NCBI GenBank assembly: GCA_934541015.1
Contig: CAKTDC010000026.1
Location: 1-46,571 of the forward strand
Source: an uncultured Luteimonas sp.
GTDB taxonomy: Bacteria; Pseudomonadota; Gammaproteobacteria; Xanthomonadales; Xanthomonadaceae
Direction of reading: 5' to 3'
Length of the DNA stretch: 46,571 nt
The notes under the pieces were generated by a model, which worked only from the letters and a program-made list of their open reading frames with translations, did no database searches and was not told the origin of the DNA. This document shows positions 1-9,367 of the stretch, piece by piece; position 1 is the stretch's first letter, and every line of letters starts with the position of its first letter. Both the position numbers and the translations under genes were made by a program.

Positions 1-186
1 TGGCACCCGGGCGATCCGGACGACCCGAGCTGGCAGATCCGTTGCCAGCGCTGGCTGCTCGAGCGCGGCCATGAGCGACCGCCGATGCCGGAGCACTACC
101 GGAAGATGCGCCAGACCTTCGGTTTTCCGCACGAGGAAGAGCAGATTCCGCTGCCGGACATGGGCGACGAAGGTGGCCAGGCATGA
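1..186 (+). CDS. C-terminal end of an unidentified protein (partial)
   Basis: An open frame enters from the left edge in frame 1 and ends at TGA 184-186, giving 61 visible residues ending in GDEGGQA. The stop overlaps the ATG of the next gene in an ATGA arrangement, so the two are almost certainly translationally coupled and may work together, for example as an adaptor or partner of the lipase-like protein. The segment is rich in charged and aromatic residues and shows no signal or membrane segment. I do not recognise the family; the start lies outside the window. Confidence 0.6.
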   Translation, partial: WHPGDPDDPSWQIRCQRWLLERGHERPPMPEHYRKMRQTFGFPHEEEQIPLPDMGDEGGQA

Positions 187-2420
187 GCCCCCGCCACGAG
201 GAACAGCAGCGCCTGCTGCAGGCGCTGCGCGCCAGCGGCGCTCCCGAGGCGCAGGAACAGGCTTTGCAACTGGGAGAGCTGTACCACGCCAGGGAAATGG
301 CCGGGCTTTCGCATGATGTGTATGACTCGGCGAGGGAGATCGGCAGCCCGCCTGCGGGGTGGATTCGAGGCAGCGAGAACCCAGGTTTGCTACGGGCAGC
401 GATGCCAGCGCTTCACCTGTCGGACCTGGAGCTTCTGGAGGCACTGAAGCCGGAAGCATCCGGCTTCCGCGCAGAAATCTACCTGCCCGATCCCGATGTG
501 CTGGGACCGGGCTACAGGCCCACCGTGGTGTTCAAGGGCTCGGCCAACGAGGTCCGCGAGGCGGACGGGGGGCTGCGCAGCACCGCGATGGAGGATTTCC
601 TCGGCAACAATTTCCCGCAGTCGATCGGCCTGCAGACCGACTATTACGACCGGGCGATGGATCTGGCCGTGAAACTCAAGGCTGCCGGCCTCGACTTCGA
701 CCTCAGCGGCCACAGCCTCGGCGGGGGCATGGCTGCGGCGGCATCGGCGGTCTCGGGCATGTCTGCGGTCACGCACAACGCGGCCGGCCTGCACCCCGAT
801 ACCGCGGCCCGCTTCGCGCGCGAGAGCGGCGGCCTGCCGCTCTACGACACCGGCAGCACGGTGACCGCGTGGCAGGTGCAGGGCGACCTGCTCAACGACG
901 GTGTCCAGGGCGAGCTGCGCGGCATGAGCGTGCTGCAGCGCGAGCGGATGGCCACGCTGCTGTCCAATACCGTCGAGGCGATGCAGCGCACGCCCGCCGG
1001 CCGCGACCTGCTGGAGGAAAGACTGGTCCAGGGCGTCCCCGAAGGGTCGCAGCCTGCGCTGCGTGCGTTCCTGGACCGCCTCGAACAGGGCAATGCCGCG
1101 TCGCTGATCCGCGACCTGCCGGAAGCGGCCGGCCAGCGTCGGCCTCCGCTGGCGGCGATGACGCAGCACGAGCGGGAGCTGGTGGAACGCGAGAGCCGGG
1201 CATCGCTGGGCGAGCTGCAGCAGCTGGGTGGGCCGGTGCTGACCGTGGCCGCGATCGGCGCGCGGGGAGCGAACACGGGCGCGGCGGCAGGCGAGGTGGT
1301 GGCCGCCGGCGGCCGGATGCTCGGCAGCGGGATCGACGCCGCTGGCGACCTGGCCCGCGACGGGGTGTCCGCGGCGGCCTTCCGGATCGAGCGCACCTAC
1401 TCCGGAGCGGGGGTCGTGCTCAACCAGGCCAGCCAGGCCGTGGGCGAGGTGAACGCGTACATGCGCATGGGCGGCGCCCAGGTCGAAGCGGCCCTCGACC
1501 GCGGCTGGGGCTGGGCCCAGTACAACCTCGCCCAGGCCCGCGGCGGGATCCTGGGCCGGATGGGCGAGGCGGTCGGCTATGTCTCCGGGTCGGCGGGGGA
1601 GGGGCTGGAGGCTCGCGCCGATCGCGTGGTCGCGGACGGTCATGCGGCGCGCGAGCGCGGCCGTGCCGATGCCGCCGACGCGCTCGCACGCGGCCGGAGC
1701 GACGCGCGGGGCGCGCGTGAAACCGCCGCCGTCGCCGGGCAGGTGCTCGAGTCCGCCGCCGGCGCGGCGGGCCGCCAGACGCGGGAGGGGCTGGTCTACG
1801 CGGGCGAGCGCCTGGATGCCGGGCTGGACGTCGTCGGCGACCGGATCACGCGCTCCACCTCGCATGCGCCCACAGTCGGGGCCGGGGTCGGCGGGACCGC
1901 GGGCGTGATCGTGGGTGGCGCGCTGCTGTTCGATCCGCGCACGCCGCACGGCGCGGCGAACTGGTACGGCACGATCGCGCTGACGCAGGAGGCCAGTCCC
2001 GGACTGCAGGAGTCGGTGGGCCGCCACGGCATGGACTCGGCGATGCTCCCGAGCATGGACCGCCACATCGCCGAACAGGAGCGTGCGGCGCGGGAACTGC
2101 TGCAGCGGGGACAGGCGCAGGACCCGGTGCTGCCGCGGGAGCCGCGGCAGGAACAGGGCGCCGCCGCGGTGGACGCCCGGGGCGCATGGCTCGGCGGAGA
2201 CCTCGGGTCCGGGATGGAGCAGATGCTTGCCGCGGCCAGGAGCGGAAGCGGGGCCGATGTCTCGCGCGCCGCGCGCGAGCTGCTGGAGACCAGTGGCGGA
2301 CGGGCGTGGCTGGCCGGCGGCCACAGCCGCCTGGGAACGCTGGAGCATCCGTCTGCCCGGGAAGGGGAGGCTGCAGCGGCACCGCAGCAGGCCGCTGTCG
2401 AGGCCGACATGGCGCGCTGA
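183..2420 (+). CDS. Large lipase-fold (alpha/beta hydrolase) protein, effector-like
   Basis: This 745-residue protein carries a nucleophile-elbow motif SGHSLGGG with the candidate catalytic serine at about residue 178, preceded by a strand containing VVFKGS at about 114-120. This matches the class-3-lipase/phospholipase-like fold found in secreted antibacterial effectors of Xanthomonadaceae. The remainder (about 350-745) is alanine- and arginine-rich with no clear enzyme domain; two glycine/alanine-rich hydrophobic stretches (about 350-380 and 570-595) might touch membranes. There is no N-terminal signal peptide, so export would need a specialised secretion system. I could not see the C-terminal XVIPCD signature expected for type IV effectors. 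The ATG overlaps the upstream stop. The lipase fold is well supported; the effector role is an inference. Confidence 0.75.
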   Translation: MSPRHEEQQRLLQALRASGAPEAQEQALQLGELYHAREMAGLSHDVYDSAREIGSPPAGWIRGSENPGLLRAAMPALHLSDLELLEALKPEASGFRAEIYLPDPDVLGPGYRPTVVFKGSANEVREADGGLRSTAMEDFLGNNFPQSIGLQTDYYDRAMDLAVKLKAAGLDFDLSGHSLGGGMAAAASAVSGMSAVTHNAAGLHPDTAARFARESGGLPLYDTGSTVTAWQVQGDLLNDGVQGELRGMSVLQRERMATLLSNTVEAMQRTPAGRDLLEERLVQGVPEGSQPALRAFLDRLEQGNAASLIRDLPEAAGQRRPPLAAMTQHERELVERESRASLGELQQLGGPVLTVAAIGARGANTGAAAGEVVAAGGRMLGSGIDAAGDLARDGVSAAAFRIERTYSGAGVVLNQASQAVGEVNAYMRMGGAQVEAALDRGWGWAQYNLAQARGGILGRMGEAVGYVSGSAGEGLEARADRVVADGHAARERGRADAADALARGRSDARGARETAAVAGQVLESAAGAAGRQTREGLVYAGERLDAGLDVVGDRITRSTSHAPTVGAGVGGTAGVIVGGALLFDPRTPHGAANWYGTIALTQEASPGLQESVGRHGMDSAMLPSMDRHIAEQERAARELLQRGQAQDPVLPREPRQEQGAAAVDARGAWLGGDLGSGMEQMLAAARSGSGADVSRAARELLETSGGRAWLAGGHSRLGTLEHPSAREGEAAAAPQQAAVEADMAR

Positions 2421-2537
2421 CAGCGCGGCCGATCGCGCAGGAGCGCTCCCGCTTCTGCGCGGGCAGCGCCGGCGCGACCGGGATCCGGCGCCTGCCGCGT
2501 GCGCATGGGATTCAGGCCTGAGTGCGCCTTCCGGCGT

Positions 2538-3218
2538 TCAGCGCACGAGAGGCTCCAGCGCGGTCCAGACGTGCTCGAGGATCCTGGGCTGCGCTTCGGG
2601 AGTGGGGTGCAGGTTGTCGTCCATGAACGCGCTGCGGTCCAGGGCGACCGGTTCGAGCAGGAAGGGCAGCAGCGCGGTGTCGAACAGCGCCGCCAGATCG
2701 CGGTAGTTGTCCTCGAATCCACGGGTGTAGTCGGCGCCGAGGTTGGGCGGCATGCGCATGCCGACCAGCAGCACCTTCGCGCCCACGTGCTGCGAGGCGC
2801 CGATCATGCGCGCGAGGTTGCGGCGCGCCTCGCGCAGCGGCAGTCCGCGCAGCCCGTCGTTGGCGCCCAGCGCGATGATCACGACGGCAGGGCGGTGGCG
2901 GACCACTTCGCCCACGATCCGGGAAGCACCGCCGGCCGTGGTTTCGCCGCTGATGCTGGCGTTGACCACGCGCCAGCCCGGCTGTTCCGCCGCCAGGCGC
3001 TCGCCGAGCAGCGACACCCAGCTGTCGGCGGCGGCCATGTTGTAGCCGGCCGAGAGCGAATCGCCCATCACCAGGATAGTGCGGGGCTGCGGTTCCGCGC
3101 CCGGGGAGGCGGCCGCCGCGCCGCGCGGCAGCAGCAGCCCCGAGGCCAGCAGCAGCACCGCGCACAGACTTGTGGCCCATTGCAACGCGCGGCGCGCGCC
3201 CGCATAAGGTGGATTCAT
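2538..3218 (-). CDS. tesA: GDSL/SGNH arylesterase, TesA-like
   Basis: 226 residues, exported. Residues 1-37 form a signal peptide (hydrophobic CAVLLLASGLLL, then Ala-rich cleavage region). SGNH hydrolase blocks are clear: GDSLSAGYN with Ser54, the GANDGLRG block, and the C-terminal DNLHP with Asp201 and His204 completing the triad. This is the family of E. coli TesA (acyl-CoA thioesterase I/lysophospholipase L1/arylesterase), acting in the periplasm. The ATG at 3218 follows a GGAGAAG ribosome-binding site at good spacing; the longer frame upstream has no signal and is rejected. The gene diverges from the ABC ATPase gene, the usual partner order (tesA next to ybbA-ybbP) in many gammaproteobacteria. 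Confidence 0.9.
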   Translation of the reverse strand: MNPPYAGARRALQWATSLCAVLLLASGLLLPRGAAAASPGAEPQPRTILVMGDSLSAGYNMAAADSWVSLLGERLAAEQPGWRVVNASISGETTAGGASRIVGEVVRHRPAVVIIALGANDGLRGLPLREARRNLARMIGASQHVGAKVLLVGMRMPPNLGADYTRGFEDNYRDLAALFDTALLPFLLEPVALDRSAFMDDNLHPTPEAQPRILEHVWTALEPLVR

Positions 3219-3294
3219 CCAGGCTTCTCCATGGTCTGCCGGCGCCGTGCCGGTGTCGGCCGCGCCTGATTCCCCAGAAGATATCCAATCCCGA

Positions 3295-4038
<744 letters not shown>

Positions 4039-4065
4039 GGGACGCGTCTGGGGCTTCAATCCGCC

Positions 4066-4141
4066 GTCGTTCCCGCGAAAGCGGGCATCCATGCCGGACG
4101 GCAGCCGGGACGACGGATTCCCGCTTTCGCGGGAATGACGG
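4066..4141. repeat. Palindromic intergenic repeat of the TTCCCGCGAAAGCGGG type
   Basis: The gap between the ATPase and permease genes contains GTTCCCGCGAAAGCGGG on the left and CCCGCTTTCGCGGGAA on the right, each internally palindromic and inverted relative to each other, enclosing about 30 bp. Similar palindromes are scattered through Xanthomonad genomes as non-autonomous elements. A related half-copy occurs near 13165-13190. Confidence 0.75.
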
Positions 4142-4171
4142 CAACTGCGGCGCGGCCTGGCGGGTGACCGG

Positions 4172-6697
4172 ATGAACACGCTGGTGCTCGCCTGGCGCCA
4201 GCTGCGCCGCGATCTTGCCGCGGGCGATATCCGCATCCTGCTCTCGGCGCTGGTGCTGGCGGTGGTGGCGGTGAGCTCGGTCGGCTTCGTCACCGACCGC
4301 GCCGAGCGCGCACTGGCGATGGAGGCCAACCGCCTGCTCGGCGGCGACGCGCTGGTGCGCGGCGATGCGCCGGTCGGGGGCGCGGTGCTGGAGGCGGCGA
4401 ACGCGCCCGGGCTGCGGCGCACGCAGACGGTCGAACTGTCGAGCATGATCCGCGTCGGCGAGGGCGCAGCCGCGCAGCTGCGGCTGGGCGACCTGCGCGC
4501 GCTGGGCGAGGGCTTCCCGCTGCGCGGCGCGTTCCGGATCGCGGGCGAAGACGGCGTCGAGCGCGAGGCCGGTGGAATCCCCGGGCCGGGCACGGTGTGG
4601 CTCAGCCGCGCCGGCGCCGACACCCTCGGCGCGCGCATCGGCGACGGCATCGCCATCGGCACGCGCAGCTTCCGCCTGGCGGCACTGGTGGTGCAGGAGC
4701 CCGACGCCGCGCTCGACTATTTCAACGTCGCGCCCAGGGCCTTCCTCAACATCGCCGACCTGGAATCGACCGGCCTGGTGCAGGAGGGCAGCCGCATCCG
4801 CCACCGCCTGGTCGTTGCCGGCGACGCGGCGGCCGTCGAAGCGTTCACCGCCACTGCGCGCGCGAACCTCGCCCGCGGCCAGCGCATCGAGACCATCGCC
4901 GACGCGCGCCCGGAAGTCCGTTCCTCGCTCGACCGCGCCGGCCGGTTCCTCGGCCTGGCGGCCCTGGTTTCGGTGATCCTGGCCGCGGTCGCGGTGGCCA
5001 TGGCCGCGCGCCGGCACAGCGAACGGCACCTGTCGGGCGTGGCGGTGATGCGCAGCCTGGGCGCGCAGCAGCGCACCCTGGTGGGCATCCATGTCGGCGA
5101 ACTGCTGCTGCTCGGACTGATCGCATGCACCATCGGCGTCGCGATCGCGTTCGCGCTGCAGTGGTCGATCGCCGGCTGGCTGGCGCAGGCGCTGAAGGTG
5201 GACATTCCGCCGGCCAGCGTCTGGCCGGCGCTGCAGGGCTACGGCGTCGGCCTGGTGGTGCTGCTGGCCTTCGGCGCGCCGCCGGTGCTGGCGCTGCGCC
5301 GGGTGCCGGCGCTGCGCGTGCTGCGCCGCGACCTCGACGGCGCCGAGCCCGGCGCCTGGCTGGTCGCGCTCGCCGGGTTCGGCGGGCTCGCTGCGCTGCT
5401 GTGGTGGCAGGCCGGATCGGCCGCGCTGGCGCTGGCGATGCTGGCCGGCATCGGCGCCACCCTGGCGGTGCTGGCGCTCCTGGCCTGGGCGCTGATCGCG
5501 CTGCTGCGGCGCAGCCGCGGCCGGCTTCGCGGCGCGCTGCGCTACGGACTGGCGAACGTGAGCCGCCGCCCCGGCACCAGCGTCGCCCAGGTCAGCGCGC
5601 TCGGCCTGGGGCTGATGGCGCTGCTGCTGCTGACCTTCGTGCGCACCGACCTGCTCGACCGCTGGCAGCTGGCGCTGTCGGAGAGCGCGCCCAACCGCTT
5701 CATCATCAACGTGCAGGACGACCAGGTTGCCGACGTGCGCGGGTTCATCGCCGAGCGTGGCGTGGCCGAGCCGGTGCTGTTCCCGATGATCCGCGGACGG
5801 CTGGTCGGGCACAACGGCCGCGCGGTGCGCGGCGCCGACTACGCCGGCCGCAGCGGCGACGAGGCGCAGGATCGCCAGGCGCAGCGCCGCGCCGAACGCG
5901 AGTTCAACCTGTCGATGGCGGCCGGCCTGCGCGACGACAACCGGGTGACCGCGGGGGTGTTCTGGTCGGGCACCCCGGCCGCGCCGGAGCTGTCGGTGGA
6001 GGAGGACTTCGCGCGCGACCTGGGCTGGACGCTGGGTGACCGCATCGCCTTCGACATCGCCGGCCAGCGCTTCGAGGCACCGATCACCAGCCTGCGCAGC
6101 GTGGAGTGGGAGAGCTTCCAGCCCAACTTCTTCGTGCTCGCCTCGCCCGGCGCGCTCGACGGCTATCCGGCCAGCCACATCACCGCCGTGCAGGTGCCGC
6201 CGGAGCTGACCCGCTTCACCGCCGAACTGGTGCAGCGCTTCCCCAACCTGTCGGTGATCGACATCGACGCGGTGCTGGCGCAGGTGCGCAACACCGCCGA
6301 CCAGGTCTCGACCGTGGTCCAGGTGGTGTTCTGGTTCTCGCTCGCCGCCGGGGTGCTGGTGCTGCTGGCGGCGGTCAGCGCCAGCCAGGACGAGCGCCTG
6401 CTCGAAGGCGGCGTGATGCGCGCGCTGGGCGGCAGCCGCGGCCAGCTGCGGATGGCACAGGTCTCGGAGTTCGCGGCGATCGGGCTGCTGGCCGGGCTGG
6501 TGGCCGCGATCGCGGCCTCGCTGCTCGCCGCCGTGGTCTCGGAACAGGTGTTCGACCTGCCCTGGCGGATGAACTGGACCCTGGCGGTGGCCGGCGGCGG
6601 CACCGGCATGCTGGTCACCCTGCTCGCGGGACTGTTCGCCACGCGCAAGGTGCTCGATGCGCCGCCGTCGGCGACGCTGCGCGAGCTGCAGAACTGA
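4172..6697 (+). CDS. FtsX-like ABC permease, YbbP family
   Basis: 841 residues, the length of YbbP-type permeases with duplicated FtsX units. N-terminal membrane segment at about 22-42 (ILLSALVLAVVAVSSVGFV), a large periplasmic domain, three to four membrane segments at about 265-420, another pair at about 425-500, a second periplasmic domain (about 505-690), and a C-terminal FtsX core of three helices (about 705-830) beginning VSTVVQVVFWFSLAAGVLVLL. It is the membrane partner of the ATPase just upstream. Substrate unproven; related systems extract hydrophobic molecules from the inner membrane. The repeat in the 133-bp gap upstream does not look like a terminator. Confidence 0.88.
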   Translation: MNTLVLAWRQLRRDLAAGDIRILLSALVLAVVAVSSVGFVTDRAERALAMEANRLLGGDALVRGDAPVGGAVLEAANAPGLRRTQTVELSSMIRVGEGAAAQLRLGDLRALGEGFPLRGAFRIAGEDGVEREAGGIPGPGTVWLSRAGADTLGARIGDGIAIGTRSFRLAALVVQEPDAALDYFNVAPRAFLNIADLESTGLVQEGSRIRHRLVVAGDAAAVEAFTATARANLARGQRIETIADARPEVRSSLDRAGRFLGLAALVSVILAAVAVAMAARRHSERHLSGVAVMRSLGAQQRTLVGIHVGELLLLGLIACTIGVAIAFALQWSIAGWLAQALKVDIPPASVWPALQGYGVGLVVLLAFGAPPVLALRRVPALRVLRRDLDGAEPGAWLVALAGFGGLAALLWWQAGSAALALAMLAGIGATLAVLALLAWALIALLRRSRGRLRGALRYGLANVSRRPGTSVAQVSALGLGLMALLLLTFVRTDLLDRWQLALSESAPNRFIINVQDDQVADVRGFIAERGVAEPVLFPMIRGRLVGHNGRAVRGADYAGRSGDEAQDRQAQRRAEREFNLSMAAGLRDDNRVTAGVFWSGTPAAPELSVEEDFARDLGWTLGDRIAFDIAGQRFEAPITSLRSVEWESFQPNFFVLASPGALDGYPASHITAVQVPPELTRFTAELVQRFPNLSVIDIDAVLAQVRNTADQVSTVVQVVFWFSLAAGVLVLLAAVSASQDERLLEGGVMRALGGSRGQLRMAQVSEFAAIGLLAGLVAAIAASLLAAVVSEQVFDLPWRMNWTLAVAGGGTGMLVTLLAGLFATRKVLDAPPSATLRELQN

Positions 6698-6745
6698 GGC
6701 CGTGCCCGGAACCCTCCGGGTCCGTCATCCGGGCGTGTGCGGGGA

Positions 6746-6917
6746 CATTTTCAAGGTTCTTCTCCCAAGTGCGGGGGAATCGGCAAGAGCAGAGCCGGGC
6801 CGGACCGCGGAGCGGGGCTGACCGAGCGAAGAGCGACCCCGGCCGGCAGGGCGCGGCGTCCTTCCGACGGCGGAAGTGAAAGCGGCCCCCTCACTTGGGA
6901 GAAGATCCATTTTCAAG
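6746..6917. repeat. Dispersed inverted-repeat element, copy A
   Basis: A segment of about 172 bp whose ends are inverted copies: the left end has TTCTCCCAAGTGCGGGGG and the complement of the right end has TTCTCCCAAGTGAGGGGG, with TTTTCAAG at both outer limits. The interior contains CTGACCGAGCGAAGAGCGAC. The same modules recur at 13231-13379, 32814-33248 and 35366-35450. No transposase is encoded, so it resembles a MITE or other non-autonomous element. Confidence 0.75.
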
Positions 6918-6954
6918 CGCTGTGGCCGCCGCGCGCGCCGATGGAGGACAAGGC

Positions 6955-7170
6955 ATGCAGGACATCGGATTCCAGCTCGAACGCGACCATGTCGAACTGA
7001 ACCAGCTGCTCAAGCTCGCCGGCGTGGTCGACAGCGGCGGTGCCGGCAAGGTCCTGGTCGCCAGCGGCACCGTGCGCGTGGATGGCGCCGTCGAGCTGCG
7101 CAAGACCTGCAAGATCCGGGCGGGACAGGTGGTGGAGGTCGAGGGGTTGCGCATCCGCGTCGAAGGATGA
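6955..7170 (+). CDS. Small S4-domain RNA-binding protein, YbcJ-like
   Basis: 71 residues forming a single S4 domain: LNQLLKLAGVVDSGGAGK, then the loop with SGTVRVDGAVELRKTCKIRAGQVVEV. The size and pattern match YbcJ/YaaA-type stand-alone S4 proteins that bind structured RNA, probably ribosome-linked. ATG 6955 has GGAGGACAAGG just upstream, which decides the start; the longer frame to 6895 would run into the repeat element. Confidence 0.85.
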   Translation: MQDIGFQLERDHVELNQLLKLAGVVDSGGAGKVLVASGTVRVDGAVELRKTCKIRAGQVVEVEGLRIRVEG

Positions 7171-7218
7171 TGTGTCCACGCGGATCGGGGCGGCGGGCGC
7201 CCCGGCCGGTCGTCCCGA

Positions 7219-7586
7219 TCATGGCGCCGAGGTGGGTTCCTCGCCCGCGATGCGCAGGCATTCCGCTTCCAGGGCTGGACTGAGCCAGATGTCCCGGCGG
7301 CGCATGTTCGCGATCGCCGTGCGAATGCTGATCCGTGTGCCTCGCTGTTTGGCACGCAGCAGGATGCCGAGCGATCCGGTGAGCCTTAACTGGTGCAGCC
7401 GCGCGATACGCCGCCCGACGGTTTCGTCGATGGCGACAGTCGGGACCTGCTCCGACAAGCCAGGGCGATGACAGCCGCTTCACCTGGATCGATCGCCGAC
7501 TGCAGGAATGGGGACAACGTCGTCGGTTGCGTACGTCTGTCCAGCCAAGGTGCCGAACGGATCGCGTCGCGCGCGAACCCGGTCAA
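7219..7586 (-). pseudogene. Decayed DUF3368-type (PIN-like) toxin gene
   Basis: Two overlapping reading frames on the minus strand together give the C-terminal two thirds of a DUF3368 toxin-like protein. The first (7586 downward) has SAIDPGEAAVIALA; the second (7458 to 7219) continues with TVAIDETVGRRIARL, then LTGSLGILLRAKQRG and SPALEAECLRIAGE. Joining them needs a one-base shift near 7460. The N-terminal acidic region of the PIN fold is missing. The fragment lies just downstream of a truncated UPF0175-like antitoxin, so this is a broken toxin-antitoxin pair. Family assignment is from recalled motifs. Confidence 0.7.
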
Positions 7587-7705
7587 TCCCCCGGCCTCGA
7601 TCTCCTGCGCAACTTCATGCGCGCTTCCTGCTCGAACTGTGCAGGCGTCTGCTGCAGGGCATCGGGCAGTGTGGAAGGGTAGTCGATGCGCAGGGAGGAT
7701 GGCAT
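7583..7705 (-). pseudogene. Truncated UPF0175-family antitoxin remnant
   Basis: A 40-codon frame whose first 32 residues match the start of UPF0175 antitoxins: IDYPSTLPDALQ followed by PAQFEQEARMKL. The family normally continues for another 40-50 residues with a helix-turn-helix segment, which is absent: the frame turns into arginine-rich sequence and stops (RRRSRPGD). The missing antitoxin end and missing toxin start lie at the same point, consistent with a single deletion joining the two genes. Confidence 0.65.
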
Positions 7706-7837
7706 GCGGACCACCGTACGCGCACTGCTAGGGACTGCGCAAGCCGGGGCCCGTGCCGGATCAAGGCGGCGGCGGAGCTGCGCCGCCGGAGATGGCGTGG
7801 CGCTGGCCTGGCGGCCCGCGATGGCGGCCGGCAAGGG

Positions 7838-8164
7838 TCATTTCGCCCGGCGTGCGATGTAGTACGCGGCGAGATTGCCCAGGCCGGTGGCGCCGAGCAG
7901 GATCGCGACCAGCCCCGGCGAGGCTTCCCGCCAGTTGAAGGCCTCGAGCAGGCCGAAGCCGGCTGCGAGCGCGACCAGGATCACGCCCCAGCGCAGCGAG
8001 GACTGGCGCCGGCGCAGTTCCTCACCCTCGACGATGGTGCGCAGCATGTCTTCCGAGCCGTTGGACTGGAGCATCTGCCGGCGGGCGCGGGCGTCGATCA
8101 CCGCCTTGATGGACAGGAAGATGCAGACGAACAGGGTGATGGGGATGAGGGCGTCGAAGTTCAT
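7838..8164 (-). CDS. Small two/three-pass membrane protein, DUF6249-like
   Basis: 108 residues: an N-terminal membrane helix (ALIPITLFVCIFLSIKAVI), a charged cytoplasmic stretch (about 22-58) containing RARRQMLQ and EELRRRQSSLRWG, then two further helices (about 59-75 and 84-103). This arrangement is seen in the DUF6249 family often encoded beside ECF sigma factors. It is divergent from the sigma gene at 8308 with 143 bp between them, so the two could share a regulatory region. Function unknown. Confidence 0.75.
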   Translation of the reverse strand: MNFDALIPITLFVCIFLSIKAVIDARARRQMLQSNGSEDMLRTIVEGEELRRRQSSLRWGVILVALAAGFGLLEAFNWREASPGLVAILLGATGLGNLAAYYIARRAK

Positions 8165-8307
8165 GGTCGTCGGGTTCCGGGGAAGGTGGATGCAGCGGGT
8201 TCGACATCCGGGATACGGCCCGGGGCGGAGCGGTTGCAGCTGGCCCGGTCGACGGGGCGACTTCCTGCCCTTGCAACCGCTGTGCCCGCGGACGTATCCC
8301 TGTACCG

Positions 8308-8907
8308 ATGCCCACGCCGTCCGACCACCCCGAAGAGACGCTGCGCGCCGACCGCGCCCTGGTCGAGGCGGTGCTGGCGGGCGAGACGGGGGCCTTCGAG
8401 CGCCTGGTGCGCGACTACCAGGGCCTGTGCTGGCACGTGATCGACCGCATGGTCCGCCACCCCGACGACACCCGCGAGCTGTGCCAGGAGGCGTTCCTGC
8501 GCGTGCACCAGGCGCTGCACCAGTACCGCGGCGACAGCGCGCTCAAGTCGTGGATCGCGCAGGTCGCGTACTCGGTGGCCAGGCGGCACCTGGAAAGGAA
8601 GCGCATTCCGATCGCCGAAGCCGGCGACGACGGGGGCCTGACGCTGGCCGAGACCGTCGGCGACGGCTTCGACCTGGAAGGCTCCGTCGCCGACGACGAG
8701 GTGGTGGCCCTGCTGCATGCGGCCATCGCGCGCCTGCCGCCGCTGCAGCGGACGCTGCTGACGCTGTATCACCTGGAGGAAATGCCCATCGGCGAGATCG
8801 CGCGGGTGACCGGGCTGGCCGAGGGGACGATCAAGAGCCACCTGTTCCGCAGCCGCAGGCAGCTGCGCGGCCTGCTGGAACCGACCCTGGGAGTCATCGC
8901 CGCATGA
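8308..8907 (+). CDS. ECF-type RNA polymerase sigma factor
   Basis: 199 residues with sigma region 2 at about 15-85 (FERLVRDYQGLCWHVIDRM, then CQEAFLRVHQAL and SWIAQVAYSVARRHLER) and region 4 at about 130-190 (LPPLQRTLLTLYHLEEMP, then a helix-turn-helix with GTIKSHLFRSRRQLR). It is similar to the RpoE class. The stop overlaps the next gene's start by ATGA, the usual layout of a sigma factor with its membrane regulator. Confidence 0.9.
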   Translation: MPTPSDHPEETLRADRALVEAVLAGETGAFERLVRDYQGLCWHVIDRMVRHPDDTRELCQEAFLRVHQALHQYRGDSALKSWIAQVAYSVARRHLERKRIPIAEAGDDGGLTLAETVGDGFDLEGSVADDEVVALLHAAIARLPPLQRTLLTLYHLEEMPIGEIARVTGLAEGTIKSHLFRSRRQLRGLLEPTLGVIAA

Positions 8908-9347
8908 ATACGACGCGCAACGGCCCGCCGCCGGCCATCGACGAACACCACTGGCGCGCCCAGGAGGACGCCCTTGCCGGCGCCGGCGATCGCCACGACG
9001 CGCTGCTCGCGCGCGCGCTGGCGACGCTGCCGGCATCGCAGCCGCCGGCCGGATTCGCGGCCGCCGTGGCGCGGCTGGCGGCGACGCGCCCGCTGCTGGC
9101 GCTGCCGGTCGAGCCGGCCTTCGAGCGGGTGCTGCTCAACGTGCTGGCGTGGATCCTGGCGCTGGCGGCGCTGGCCGCGGCGGCGCTGTACGGCGGCCAG
9201 TGGCTGGCGCAGCTGCGCGCGGGGCTGGGCGAAGGCGCGGCGACCTGGGTGCTCGCCGCGGCGGCCTGCGCCGGCCTGTCCTGGGCGCTGGGCGGACTGC
9301 GCGCGTGGAGGGAGCGCCGGCCGCCGGAGCGGGTGCAGCGCGCCTGA
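8904..9347 (+). CDS. Membrane protein coupled to the sigma factor, possible anti-sigma factor
   Basis: 147 residues: a soluble N-terminal part (about 1-70) with no cysteine or zinc-binding motif, then two membrane helices (about 80-100, LLNVLAWILALAALAAAALYG, and 113-133). The ATG overlaps the sigma stop (ATGA). Position and topology suggest an anti-sigma factor lacking the zinc signature, but no family motif is visible, so the role is inferred from context only. Confidence 0.65.
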   Translation: MNTTRNGPPPAIDEHHWRAQEDALAGAGDRHDALLARALATLPASQPPAGFAAAVARLAATRPLLALPVEPAFERVLLNVLAWILALAALAAAALYGGQWLAQLRAGLGEGAATWVLAAAACAGLSWALGGLRAWRERRPPERVQRA

Positions 9348-9367
9348 GGTGCCTGGGGATCCGCCGG

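Noticed and set aside
390..2348. 652-codon open frame on the minus strand
   Set aside because: It is antisense to the lipase-like gene; the composition is His/Arg/Ala-rich without motifs, as expected for a GC-rich shadow frame.
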